Source: Calycina herbarum
Lineage: Eukaryota > Ascomycota > Leotiomycetes > Helotiales > Pezizellaceae
NCBI GenBank assembly: GCA_001414485.1
Contig: LLEY01000150.1
Span: forward strand, 62,001 to 126,000
Length of the DNA: 64,000 nt
Reading direction: 5' to 3'
Shown here: positions 12,336 to 23,441 of the stretch, in pieces
Layout: every line of letters begins with the position of its first letter
Numbering within the stretch: position 1 is the stretch's first letter
Notes under the pieces: model-generated
What the model was told of the DNA's origin: nothing
What the model saw: the letters and a program-made list of their open reading frames with translations, nothing else
Database searches by the model: none
Program-made: the position numbers and the translations under genes

Positions 12336-12367
12336 GTAGGCGACTCGCTTAGGTAGGCGACTCGCTT
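12336..12367. repeat. 15-bp direct duplication
   Basis: GTAGGCGACTCGCTT occurs at 12336-12350 and 12353-12367, separated by AG. Both copies are exact although they lie in RIP-like sequence. Confidence 0.8.
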
Positions 12368-12500
12368 GTGAAACACGTTATAAGTAGTTTCTTAGAGATA
12401 TATCTTAATATATAATTTATTAGACTTTTTTTTTCTAGTAGTATTTCTAATTATTCTTAAGAATATCGTTGTAAAGAGATCTTATAATAGCAGCTAATAG

Positions 12501-13159
12501 ATATTTTCTCTTCTATAAGTATAGCTCTGCTTTTCTCCTTTGAGAAGTCTTCGAAAGACGTGAGAGTAGGTCACGTGTCGCAGTCTGTCGTTGGGCATCT
12601 CCTAGGAACACTTCCGTGTGATATTCAAAGGAGTTTCTAATCGCTGGAAAGAAGATCAAGGAATTAACTTCGAGCAGGATGGTTAAGAATTTAACCAGCT
12701 TTCTTCTGAAATATGACGTTAATTGTAGTACATAATTGGCAGACGTCATGATAATGCATGGCATCTTGGGTAGTACGGGTCTTGGTTCTCCTTTTTTGAT
12801 CCTCTCAAGTAATGAAAACCCTTAAAACTCAATTCAACGTATGTTTCTACACATGCCATTTGTTCTTGTGAGAGTCCAGCTCCACAATGCTGTCTCCCAA
12901 GAGTAGGCGTAGGGTGTTGCAGCATAGTGCATTGCCACTAGTTCAAATTGGCAAGCGCAGACGAGAAGTACTTGAGAAACTCTCTGAAGCACTTCTTTCT
13001 TTCTCATACTATTATTCGATCAACTTCCTAATTTCTCAAACAGGGTAGATCTTCTCGAAAAACTTGCGGATAGACGACTTCCAATTACAGGACATCCACC
13101 CTTGAGTTTCCAATCTACACCACACCCTTACACCAATCTCTAGTTATAACCACCACACA
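12501..13159. other. Transition from AT-rich block to gene space; upstream region of the amidotransferase gene
   Basis: Composition returns to normal over this stretch. A minus-strand frame of 83 codons (12513-12764) has no recognisable domain or start context and I do not call it. A pyrimidine-rich, CACACC-containing leader lies directly before the ATG at 13160. Confidence 0.5.
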
Positions 13160-13981
13160 ATGGAAACAATTAAAATGCTCGTCCTCGAGACAGACGAACC
13201 CCACCCCGAAACCCAAGATAGAAGAGGGAGTTTTGGCGAAATCTTCGCCTCGCTTTTTAAAGAAGCAGGAAACGCCCACAATCCCCCTCTAGGAGTTTCA
13301 ACAAAAATGTGCTACGTAGTCGACGACCCCGAAAATAATCACCACGGAAAAGTCCCACACATTGCCGAGATCGACCCCTCGATATCAGCAATTTTGATTA
13401 CAGGAAGCATGTATGACGCACATGGAGATGACCTTTGGATTCGAAAACTCCTCGAGCTTTTGGCAAGTTTGTGGCGGGAACGGAAAGAAATCCGTTTTTG
13501 TGGGGTTTGTTTTGGACATCAGATTCTTGCACGCATGCTTGGGGCAAAGGTCCAGCCTACCAAGGGTGGAAAATGGGAGCTAGCTCATACCGAAATGGAC
13601 TTGTCGAAGACTGGCCAGCAGCTTTTTAGGACAAAGCAATCCACTCTCAGCTTGCATCAAATGCACCAGGATCAAGTCACCACAACGCCTTCTTCCGAAA
13701 CTAGCAATCTCCTCTCGGTGAAAGAGAAGGTAGAGGTTTGGGCGAGTACCAAGCACACTCCTATTCAAGGACTCTATCTCCGGGATAGGTTGTTCACGAG
13801 CCAGGGCCACTTGGGATTTGATGAGAAAATGGTTCATCGCCAAATTGAGATGAGGGAGAAATCTGGGGGCATTGAGGATAAAGAAGATGCGGACGAGGGA
13901 AGAGAGAGTGCTCATATGAGACATGATGGTACGGTGGTTGCTGGAGCTATCTTGAGATTCTTTCATGGCGAGGACTCATGA
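13160..13981 (+). CDS. Class I glutamine amidotransferase-like protein
   Basis: A single-exon 273-residue protein of the GATase-1 fold, of the fungal GMP-synthase-like amidotransferase family. The nucleophile elbow G-V-C-F-G-H-Q places the catalytic Cys at 117, with a G-S-M-Y-D strand at 82-86 and the L-H-Q-M-H-Q-D segment at 165-171. The His of the triad is His217 in S-Q-G-H-L-G-F-D-E. The family normally has His-x-Glu here, but residue 219 is Gly, so the third triad residue is missing or is supplied by a nearby acid (Asp221/Glu222). Cytosolic, with no signal peptide. Length is normal for the family. Members are usually annotated by homology only. The physiological substrate is unknown, and reduced glutaminase activity is my inference from the substitution. 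Confidence 0.85.
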   Translation: METIKMLVLETDEPHPETQDRRGSFGEIFASLFKEAGNAHNPPLGVSTKMCYVVDDPENNHHGKVPHIAEIDPSISAILITGSMYDAHGDDLWIRKLLELLASLWRERKEIRFCGVCFGHQILARMLGAKVQPTKGGKWELAHTEMDLSKTGQQLFRTKQSTLSLHQMHQDQVTTTPSSETSNLLSVKEKVEVWASTKHTPIQGLYLRDRLFTSQGHLGFDEKMVHRQIEMREKSGGIEDKEDADEGRESAHMRHDGTVVAGAILRFFHGEDS

Positions 13982-14440
13982 ATTGGTTAAAAACTGAATC
14001 TTGCTAGTCTCAACGGTTTGTACAAAGCGTAACATAGATGAAATTTAATCTCTTGCTAGATATTTGGCCTTACTTTTCATGTTCTCTCAGAAACCAACAA
14101 CCACACACAGTTGTCAATACTAAATCACTAAATAAGGGCATGGTTTCCGACCCCGCACAAAGTCAAGAGTACACAAGGATCGAAGCACCGGGAAAAAGTA
14201 AATTAGTTAGTATTCCGGATGGGAAATTTTGTATATCATCATTCCAACCCAGCAACCGTCAGCAGTGCAAATTTATGTTGGCGTGGTAGTAGTATTGCAA
14301 ACTATCAAAATATTGAATGAATTATCAATTACCCCTGTCGATAAACTATACTTATTTCAACTTCCCGCTTTAACTTATTCTGTTCAAAAGCCAAGTCGGC
14401 CATCAGAGCTCCCAAGAGGACACCTCATTCAATAACCTCT
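13982..14440. other. Intergenic, convergent gene ends
   Basis: A stretch of 459 bases between convergent genes. Only short frames without recognisable domains. Presumably the two 3' UTRs and terminators. Confidence 0.6.
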
Positions 14441-14937
14441 CTACTGATAGCATCTCCAACTGGAGATGCGATCGTTCCAAGCACCACTTCCGTCGTTGAG
14501 GTCATTGTCGTAACGTGTTTGGTAGTAATCACCACCGCAGTTGCTATGTCTTTGCAGAATCAGTACCTGGCTTACTTCTAGGAGAATCAAGAAGCACTCA
14601 CTCGTAGAATCGGCAGTAAGATTGTCCATTATCTGGATCGGCGACAACAGCAGAAACTTTGTCGTTGAATATGTTGTACTGATCACCAGCGAAGTTGTCT
14701 AAGAATAATTAATATGATGGTATTTTATCGAGGGGAGACATTTACAGCAGAACCCGGTAGTGACAGTCCAAGTGTATCTGTGCTCATTGTCACATACATG
14801 GTAATAGCTCGGACATTTTCGGGAATAGGCTCAGTGGTGTTGGCTGCGGCAGAGAAATCCAACTCTGCTGGAACCGGGGAGGAGAGGGTAGAGGTGGCCG
14901 CGTAGGCGATGATAGAAAGTGCTTGAATGAAGTGCAT
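14441..14937 (-). CDS. Small secreted protein, three exons
   Basis: Hand-spliced model: exons 14937-14746, 14678-14602 and 14549-14441, giving 125 residues. Intron 1 (67 bp) runs from GTAAAT to a GATCAG acceptor. Intron 2 (52 bp) runs from GTGAGT to TGCAAAG. The reading frame stays open across both. The first 20 residues form a signal peptide (M-H-F-I-Q-A-L-S-I-I-A-Y-A-A-T-S-T-L-S-S). The mature part has three Cys, in S-Y-C-R-F-Y, S-N-C-G-G-D and S-W-R-C-Y-Q, and is rich in Asp, Tyr and Asn. A TATA-like GTATATAA lies about 85 bp upstream on the minus strand. I recognise no family. Small size, secretion and Cys make it an effector or antimicrobial-type candidate, which is inference. Confidence 0.65.
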
Positions 14938-16188
14938 GATTGAAGTTCCTGTTTCTGTTTTCGAGAAGATGATTTAAGAGGATGTTGATGATCAAAAGAG
15001 AATGGGATATTTGAATAGTTATATACTGAGAATAAAAGACTTTGATGAGGGTTCTTGGAGGCAGCACACCGGTGATCAATCTGGTTAAAAAATATTTTGT
15101 AATGATGCATCAGGCTTACCATACTGCAGCGTGCACAGGAGGGCTATGAGGTGGACTCGATTCTGTAAAGTATTTATTCTTGAGGCTTGAAAAGCATGTC
15201 TTATTCGGAGAATATTTCTGATTCGATCAGAAAATAGACTAGCTCTCTGATAGACTAGACCCGAACAGTTTAGCAGTGCGGATTTTAATAATATTCTAAT
15301 CAAGAAGTGTAACGACGGTCGGGGGCCCTCCTTTCGTGTTCTTCACATTGGCATTGCTTCGACGAATTCAGCAAAGACATGGTTTCACGACTTAGCCAAG
15401 GCAATACCAATGATCGCACATATCATAGTTCTACCTGGTTTAATGGTACATGTCATTTTCTTACATCACTCCCACTCCTATAGAAAGCTTCAAGAAGAGG
15501 TTGTCTGGTTAAGCGAGATATCTTGGGCTTACGCCCGGCAATATGGATAAATCACACGCCCTCGTATAAACATCAGTGGCAACATTGGCAGGGAGCAGAA
15601 GGTTGAAAACCCCATTGAAAGCACGATGCTATGTTGGAAATGAGCTGCACATCTTACTCTCTCCGCCGGCGATAAATTAATTGTCGGTGAATAAAACGTA
15701 TCCAGCCTTCTGAAAACAGCCCAACCGAGACGCCATTATTATTCAACTTGTTTTATTCTGGCCCTTATTCTTACTACTAATTTATAGTTTTCTTTTGCGT
15801 GGTATTCTTTAATGGTTTCTTCTACACGAATTATAACCTTAAGTTTACTAGTGTTTGAACTATACAACCTCAAATTTACATTCAAACTGGATGCTTACTG
15901 GCTAGAAACAGAACTTCAAGGGAAAGTAGGTGCTCGAATGTAACACAAGGAGGTTGATACTTCCAAAAGGACATGTTCCTGGACATTTTTCAGAAATAAG
16001 CACATTTCTTGGAAAAGGAAATTTGAACTTAGAATGCATTGTTATACGTGAAGTGTTCAAACTTTATTTTTAGCACAATTTCAAGGAGGTATATTTTTTT
16101 AGGAACTGGGGGACCTATTTATTTATAAAACCACCTTTCTTTTGCAAAAGTTTGCTATACTATAAGAATTACAACCTTTGCCAACTCC

Positions 16189-16303
16189 TTGTAGCACGAA
16201 CTCGGTTTTAAGGTTATCATGCATACCTTTGGCCTAAGCACCTGTGGCGCTTCGGACTTGTAGAACTCGACCTTAGAGTTATCATGCAAGCCTTCGGGGC
16301 ACC
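16189..16303. repeat. Two-copy degenerate direct repeat
   Basis: The segment TTGTAG...CTCG...AGTTATCATGCAAGCC is found twice, at 16189-16242 and 16258-16303, with shared core GTTATCATGCA and a shared ending G-CACC. Function is unknown. No coding frame. Confidence 0.6.
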
Positions 16304-17025
16304 ATTGACATGGGAAATCCTACATTGATTAAGAAAGGTCAAGTTGGCAGTAGTACCATCCCCATTCGTCACCGATTTCACACTGCAGCTCATCCTAACT
16401 CCACGATCCTGATCCTCAACTTCTAAACTCCGCTGATGCTTTCTACGGTTTCAACATCCAGCCTCAGATAGGCTTACGTATACAATGTTTTCTAGGGTAT
16501 TGCAAACGGCGCATTTCTAAATTTAAACTCAATCGCTCAGCGCGTCTTTACAATCTTTGGGGAATGACAGGTACCAGATGTGGATGATACCAACCATGCT
16601 AAATATCTAAATAAGCAAAAGACAAATCAAACGGCTCTCTCCTCTCCTGAACCTCGGTATAACACTGGTTTTCATCCCATCACCCCCAATCTCTCCACAA
16701 TTCCACAGCTTAAATCCTCGTCACACCGTCCACCCTCACATACCAAGCCCCCGGATCTCGGCCCAACCCCAACTCCCATCCCCCTTCTAAATCCTAGTTG
16801 AATTTAAATTCAAGAACCAAGCCTTACACCGTCCACCACCTAGCGAGATCTAGAAAACTTTTCCAATATTTCATGAGGGGTAAAAAGTGGACGCCCTCTA
16901 TTCAGTGGCATCCAAATGGCAAGCCCATCCCAACTGACCAATCAAAAATCGAAACATCCATGTCTATAAGACCCCAGAATACCCACCTTTCAACCACGGG
17001 GACCCCACATAGTTTGGATCTCCTC

Positions 17026-17855
17026 GCGGGGAAGACAGGGCGGGTTCAAGAAAATCTCACGCCCTTTTGTTCGGCTCGGGGGAGAGTGGAGAAAACATGG
17101 CAGTTGTGGGGAGAACACGAAGTCTATTTCACCACGGGTAACGGTAACCCCAGGTTGTTTAAATCAAGTGACCTTGGTTTTGGGGTTTTGTCTCCACTAC
17201 CTGGTCCACCACAGAATCTAGCCCAGGGATGTATGGGATATCTACGGGCTTATTCAAAAGAGAGAGAAAATGATTTGCCGAATGTGAGATCCGAGAAAGA
17301 TACTGTTGCTTTATGATGTTCCTCTCTAGACGTTCTTTTAATCTTTTTCCTCCTTTTTTTTTTTTGGAGAGAGATATAGAGACTATCATACCACTACGTA
17401 ACGAACCCCGCTATACTAACAGAAACCCAAGCCATCTAATTCGTCAATGCTTTCTTTCCTCCTTCAACATCATACCTGCCCCGCACACAGTCCACTCTCC
17501 CTCCACGCCATTCTTAAATCCTCATTCCCCAGAGCAACTCATCGGCCCTTCTTTGCCATGTCGCTACAAGATTTCTCCCACAACCTCGGGAGATGAACCA
17601 TTCAAGCAGTAATAGTGGACCAAGGAATCCAGAAAAACTGCCAGAAATGGCCCAAGTGTCCATCTTTCTTGGGAATTTCTATCTCTTCATGATCTCTCGC
17701 CGGGGTCCAGGGTCTTAACAAGAGTGGAAAAAGTCCAATTGGTAATTCCTCACTCATGCTTCGGAATTGCGATGACGAGTCTGTGCTTTAATCTGGTAAT
17801 ATGGTCCAGGGAAAGATGTAAAGACAAAAAGTACTTAAACAAACTGCTCCCCCGC
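17026..17855. promoter_or_regulatory. Cluster of CreA/Cre1-like sites upstream of beta-glucosidase
   Basis: The carbon-repressor consensus SYGGRG is seen at 17026-17031 (GCGGGG), 17700-17705 (CCGGGG), and on the minus strand at 17148-17153, 17406-17411, 17479-17484, 17527-17532 and 17850-17855. Seven sites in 830 bp is roughly twice the three to four expected by chance with equal base use. Cre1 repression of extracellular glycosidases is established in ascomycetes. Occupancy here is inference. Confidence 0.4.
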
Positions 17856-17952
17856 ATGTTTGAAGACTTTTGAAACCCATCCATTCCCTTCAATTGGCAA
17901 TTCCCCTCTCCCTTTCCCCTTGTTCTCGGTTCGCTCCTCGACACTCGCCAAA

Positions 17953-20729
17953 ATGGTTTCCTCCAACCTCAGAAGTCTGCTCCAGGCTTCCCTCTTTTCA
18001 GCCCTATTACTAGGGGAGAATGCAGTAGGAGAAGTAATAACAGAAGACTCCTTCTTCTATGGACAATCTCCTCCTTTTTATCCTTCTCGTAAGTTGTGCT
18101 TTTGCTTTCCCAATTCCAATCCCAAGTCCCAAATCATCTTTCTCTCCTATCTCAGGCTCTCACTTTCCACAACAAGAAAACTAACATCCCTTAGCCCTCC
18201 AACCAGGAACCCGCTCGTGGTCCGACGCCCACGCAAAAGCCTCCCTCCTAGTCTCCCAAATGACCCCCTCCGAACGCGCAAACATAACAGTAGGCCACAC
18301 CCCTTCAACCAGCTGCGGAGGCGAAACCGGATCAGCTCCCCGCGTAGGATTCCCAGGTCTCTGTCTCGCTGATGCCGGGAACGGTCTTCGTAACACTGAT
18401 TTCGTAAACGGCTGGTCGAGTGGCCTCCATGTCGGGGCAACGTGGAATCGTAATTTGAGTTATGAGAGGGCGTTGCATATTGGTGGAGAGTTTAGGAGGA
18501 AGGGTGTTAATGTTTTGCTTGGACCGGTGGTTGGTCCTGTGGGCCGGGTGGTGGAGGGGGGGAGGAATTGGGAGGGATTCTCTGTGGATCGTGAGTTTTC
18601 TCTTCTTTCTCTTTGACTCGAGGGGAGGGAATATGGACTAATGAGGAACATTAGCCTACCTATGTGGTCAACTGGCCCATGAAACCGTCCTCGGAATCCA
18701 AGAAGCTGGTGTTACCACTTCAGTAAAACACTTCCTAGGTAACGAGCAAGAACTCAATCGACTACCGGATGAAAACACAACGAGTCTTTCATCTAACATC
18801 GATGATAAGACGATGCATGAGTTGTATCTGTGGCCCTTCGCTGACACCGTCCACGCCGGGGCCGGATCCATAATGTGTTCCTACAACCGCTTAAACAACT
18901 CTTATGGTTGTGCGAACAGCCATACTCTTAACGGGCTCTTGAAAACCGAGTTGGGGTTTGAGGGTTTCGTTGTTAGTGATTGGGGGGCGCAACGTAAGTA
19001 AAACTTCTCGGGAAAATTGAAATTCCATGTTGATTGATTTGCATAGATACCGGCCTAGCATCCGCCCAAGCAGGTCTCGACCTCGCAATGCCCTCGTCAG
19101 CAACCTGGGGAGTCGAGGGTGGCAATCTAACAGCTGCTGTTAACAACGGTACTCTGGAAGATACGAGGTTATCTGATATGGCTATTCGAATTGTTGCTTC
19201 TTGGTATCAGATGGGTCAGGATGTTCGTGTCCCCCTCCCCATTTCCCCAAAACTCCTCTAATAACTCATCCAGAAAAACTACCCCAAGCTAGGAATTGGC
19301 ATGCCAAAAGATCTCACAGCTCCACATGAGATTGTTGATGCGAGAGATCCGGCTTCGAAATCTGTCCTTTTGAACAGTGCTTTGGAAGGTCATGTGTTGG
19401 TGAAGAACGTCAACAAGGCACTGCCGTTGAGTAAACCGAAGTTGCTGTCGGTTTTCGGATATGATGCAGGCAGCCCACCTACCCTTAACCCCTCAACCGG
19501 CGGGTTCACAGATCGATTTGCTTTTGGTTATGAGGCACAGGTAAGAAGCCCTTTCTCCAAACCCCTTTCCTCTAACTCTCATCCCAAAATCATGTATTAA
19601 CAAACTTTCAACAGTACAGCTACCCAGGCTTCCTCTCAACCGAAATCCCACCTCCCATCTCAGCAAATGGTACCCAGACCATGGGAGGCGGAAGTGGTGC
19701 GAATGCCAATTCCTATGTCTCGGTTCCATTAGATGCGATACAAGCACAAGCATACGAAGATGGGACGCAGGTGATGTACGATGTCGTTTCGGGTAATCCA
19801 TATGTCAATCCGGAGTCGGACGCGTGTCTTGTGTTCATCAATGCTTTTGCTACCGAGGGCGGTGATAGACCTGCGCTTTATGGTATGTACCCTAGAATCC
19901 CGGTCGATCGGACAGGATAGAAGAAATATTCTAACAATTTATAGATGATTTCTCGGACGCTCTTGTACTCCATGTCGCAAAGAACTGCAGCAACACCGTT
20001 GTCATTATCCACAACGCCGGTATTCGACTCGTCGACGTCTGGGCCGACCATCCCAACGTCACAGCCATAATCTTCGCCCACATGCCAGGACAAGACACAG
20101 GTCGCGCAGCTGTTCAGCTTCTCTATGGCTTCGAGTCTCCATCGGGCAAACTTCCATATACCGTTGCAAAGAACGAGTCAGACTATACCGCTCTCAGTCC
20201 CTCCAAACCAGAGGGGGACTATATCCACTTCCCACAAAGCGATTTCACCGAGGGGGTGTATATCGATTACCGTGATTTCGACAAGAAGAACGTTGCTCCT
20301 AGATATGAGTTCGGATTTGGACTATCTTACACAACCTTCTCATTCTCCTCTTTGGGAATCGCACTCGCTGGTGGCGACCAAGCCTATCTTCCTCCCGCTG
20401 CTGAGATCAGCTCGGGTGGTAGCACGAGTTTGTGGGACGTGGTTGCGAAAGTAAGTGCCATAGTGAGCAATACCGGAAGTGTCGACGCAATGGAGGTGGC
20501 TCAGTTATACGTTGGGATACCAGGGGGTCCTTCTAAGCAACTGAGAGGTTTCGAAAAAGTGAAGATTCCGGCGGGTGGTAATGTGACTGTGGAGTTTGAG
20601 CTTACTCGACGTGACTTGTCGGAGTGGAGTGTTGGTGAACAGAGTTGGGTGCTGCAGCAGGGGAGTTATGGTGTTTTTGTGGGATCGAGCAATAGGGATT
20701 TGCCACTTACTGGAGCTTTGGAGATCTGA
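17953..20729 (+). CDS. Secreted GH3 beta-glucosidase
   Basis: Seven exons (17953-18088, 18195-18590, 18655-18993, 19047-19222, 19274-19540, 19615-19882, 19945-20729) give 788 residues. The frame is closed at every junction. A signal peptide of about 26 residues ([15 protein letters not shown]) precedes the GH3 barrel. Landmarks are [16 protein letters not shown], then [10 protein letters not shown], then F-V-V-S-D-W-G-A, whose Asp286 is the catalytic nucleophile. The GH3 C domain follows, and a fibronectin type III-like domain fills the last 100 residues or so. The enzyme releases glucose from cellobiose and other beta-glucosides outside the cell. Introns are 51-106 bp. CreA-like sites upstream suggest glucose repression. 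Substrate preference within GH3 cannot be read from sequence alone. Confidence 0.93.
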
Positions 20730-21835
20730 TGAGCGAAGGCCGTTGACGAATAAAGTAATGTTTGTTTTCTTTTTCTTGGGCGGGATTAAAGTAGGGAATG
20801 ATAATGAATAATTAATGCATCAACTTTTAAGAAAGCGGGGTATAGAATCAGCAAAGTGTTCTAGAATCTCTCAATTGCTGCCCTCCATCGATCATCCATG
20901 AGCCGTTAATCTATCTCCTTCACTGGGAGGATCAACAGCTTAATCCCGAGTTCTCCCCCACGAGTTTAAAAGAGTAGAAACATCCACAAAGCAATAACAT
21001 CTCGAGATTCTAGCAGTATCTCCGAGGAAAGCCGAGACGAGACGCTTAAGGAAACAACAACACCATGTGCTCTCCACGACACGCGTTTCAAACGACTCGC
21101 GAGATGTTGGAAGCTTGGCATAGGTCAATGATTGGACTGGCAATACTAAGGTTCGCGATGACAGAAAGACAACAGATAAAATGGAGACAAAGAAGAGACG
21201 ATGGACTCTTGTCGTGATCTTTCCAGTGAGGCTGTGCTGCGACGAGGTAAAGAAGGTGTCTTGGCCTCCACACGAAGACGACCAGATGACGACGAGTCAA
21301 CGACTGCGAAATGCGCCACAACAAAAGATAATTGCATAGAAGAGCTGCATCATTTCCTCGAATCGTAGCGGTGAATCTGAGCGACGATACGAGAAAATGA
21401 AGATATACTTTACAGCAAACAAGTAGGATTCAGGGAGGGTAGCACGATTCGTCCAATCTTTTCTTTATCTGCCAGAAGTAGCCCTGCCCGGTGGCACCTA
21501 AGGGAAGCAGGAGATTTTGGAAGCAGAGACGCTAGAACGCATTCTGCCGGAAGCCTACTTGTACCGGAAGCCTAATCGGCCCCTAACTGGACCCTCTCAA
21601 GACCCTGAAGCCGAGGCGAGACGAGGCAGCGGCTGTTTGACTCTAAACCGCACCTCTCTAAGCACCGGTAGTCCACCCACCAAACGCATCCAATTCATTT
21701 CAATACGACCAAACAGCTTCCCTTCCCTCCACCTGCGCCGCAACGAAGCGCATCCACAACAACAACAAATAAATATCTCCTTTCGCTGCAGTACTCGTTC
21801 CTCTACAAACAAATCGGAATACCAATACCAACACG
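20730..21835. other. Intergenic between beta-glucosidase and VHS/GAT gene
   Basis: About 1.1 kb with only short frames on both strands that lack domains or start context. Presumably the 3' UTR of the upstream gene and the promoter and long 5' leader of the VHS/GAT gene. Confidence 0.55.
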
Positions 21836-23441
21836 ATGAAGGCCATGAAGAGCATGAACGTGAACCGCATGCTGGGTTCGCTGAAGCGCAAACGTAGGCA
21901 GCCAGGCAGCCTTCCACCGCCCAAATCCAAATCCCCCCTCCTAAAATTGAGCCCACGCTGACCGAAAACTCCAGCCAGGGAACCGGAATCACAGCAAACT
22001 GAAGCTCCTCTTGATTCTCAACTCGATACCCCGGAAGCAAATGCCATTCGAAATGTGGTATGTTACACTTGTGGAGTGGTGGAGTATGCGGAAGAATACT
22101 GATCTGCGCCCAGCGACAATTCTGCGAGTCCGGAGGACCAAACGGTTCCGTAAGTCGCAGAACCCCTCCCTACATCACATATCTCTAACAACTTATAGGG
22201 CGAAGAAGTACTGTTCCTACCAGCTATCGTTGAAGCATGCGAATCCTCCCCCTCAGCTGCAAAGGAAGCCGCTTACGCGATTCGCAAATTCCTCTCCAAG
22301 GACAATTTCGCAAGACCATATGTCCAGTACAACGCCATTATGTTGATCAGAATTCTATCCGATAACCCGGGCAAAACATTTACGAGGAATATGGATTCAA
22401 AATTTGTGCAGACAATAAAGGAATTGCTGAGAGTGGGACGGGATCCTAGCGTCAAGCAGATATTGATGGAGACATTGGATACCTTCCAAAGAGAAAAGAC
22501 GGAAGATGAGGGTTGCGCCATGTTAAACGAGATGTGGAAGAAGGAGCATCAGAAAATGGTCAAGATACATGTATATCTCCCCCTCCCAGATCTCCGGACT
22601 TTTGCTAACACCATTTCAGGGCCCAGCAGGACCTCGAACGTTAAACGCCCCAGGATTCAACGACAACAGCCAAAACTACTTCTCCCGAAACCACCACACC
22701 AAACGCCTCCCCCCGCCCCACGAACTCTCCTCCCGCATCGAAGAAGCCCGCACCTCAGCCCAACTCCTCTCCCAAACCGTCCAAAGCACCCCACCCTCCG
22801 AATTCCTCCAAAACGAACTCGTTCGCGAATTTGCAGATAGGTGCCAGAGCGCAAGCAGAAGCGTCCAAGCCTACATGATAGCCGAGAACCCAGCACCAGA
22901 CAACGACACAATGTTAACTCTAATCGAGACAAACGAGCAATTAAATAAAGCTATGAATTTACATCAACGAGCTGTTCTTTCGGCGAGACAAGCGGCGGGA
23001 AATAACAGTCAATCTAATACTCCACCCCAACGAACGGATTCCGGATTTGCGCCTCCGCCTGGACCACCACCGAATCGAGCATCGAGAAAAGCGGTTGCGG
23101 ATACACCACAAGTCCCACCGCCGGGTGATTACGCCCCAACAGGCGTAGATGACGAGGAAGATCCTTTTGCGGACCCAAAGGAGAAACCTAAGAATCCGCC
23201 ATTTCCTAAAGACCAGCCTCAAAAAATGACGGGACAATTCAATGATCGATTAGGTATCGAACCTTACCATCCGGGTTTTAGGGAAACGGAGAGTTATGTC
23301 GGGAGACAGGAAAATGCTGTAGGAACTGCATCTATGTCTGCGGCGGGTCCCAGTACCGTTCGTGAGGAGAGGAATGGGGGGTTGGAGGATGGATATGGTG
23401 TTCCTCCTCCGAAGAGTAAGGCGCCGGTTTATAAATATTAG
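21836..23441 (+). CDS. VHS- and GAT-domain protein (Lsb5-like)
   Basis: Five exons (21836-21893, 21975-22057, 22114-22149, 22199-22570, 22620-23441) encode 456 residues. After a basic N terminus (K-R-K-P-R), residues about 45-183 form a helical VHS-type superhelix containing E-A-C-E-S-S-P-S-A-A-K-E and N-A-I-M-L-I-R-I-L-S-D-N. Residues about 210-310 form a GAT three-helix domain (S-S-R-I-E-E-A-R..., L-I-E-T-N-E-Q-L-N-K-A). The C-terminal half is a Pro-rich tail (P-P-P-G-P-P-P) with an acidic D-D-E-E-D-P-F motif. Such proteins bind ubiquitin and Arf-type GTPases and act in endosomal sorting and cortical actin (yeast Lsb5). Assignment rests on domain order and helix patterns. Cytoplasmic; no signal peptide. 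Confidence 0.8.

Larger units (their letters stand above)
11861..12500. other. AT-rich continuation, probable 5' leader/LTR of element A
   Basis: RIP-like sequence resumes immediately outside element B. Because B sits in front of the Gag start of A (4729), this stretch is the expected place for the 5' leader and LTR of A. I cannot prove it, since the other LTR of A is outside the window. It contains a GC-rich island (12100-12245) and a 15-bp duplication (12336-12367). No gene is seen. Confidence 0.4.
14938..17952. other. Long intergenic region upstream of the beta-glucosidase
   Basis: About 3 kb without a convincing gene. Plus-strand frames at 16580-17612 are Pro/Ser/Thr-rich with no domain, and look like low-complexity promoter sequence. 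The stretch around 15760-16140 is AT-rich. It contains a degenerate direct repeat at 16189-16303, and the distal 0.9 kb carries clustered CreA-like hexamers listed separately. Confidence 0.5.

Noticed and set aside
12513..12764. 83-codon minus-strand frame at the edge of the AT-rich block
   Set aside because: No domain, no signal peptide, no splice context; composition like its surroundings.
16580..17612. Three plus-strand frames of 73-172 codons upstream of the beta-glucosidase
   Set aside because: Pro/Ser/Thr-rich low complexity, no domain, no consistent splicing; looks like promoter sequence.
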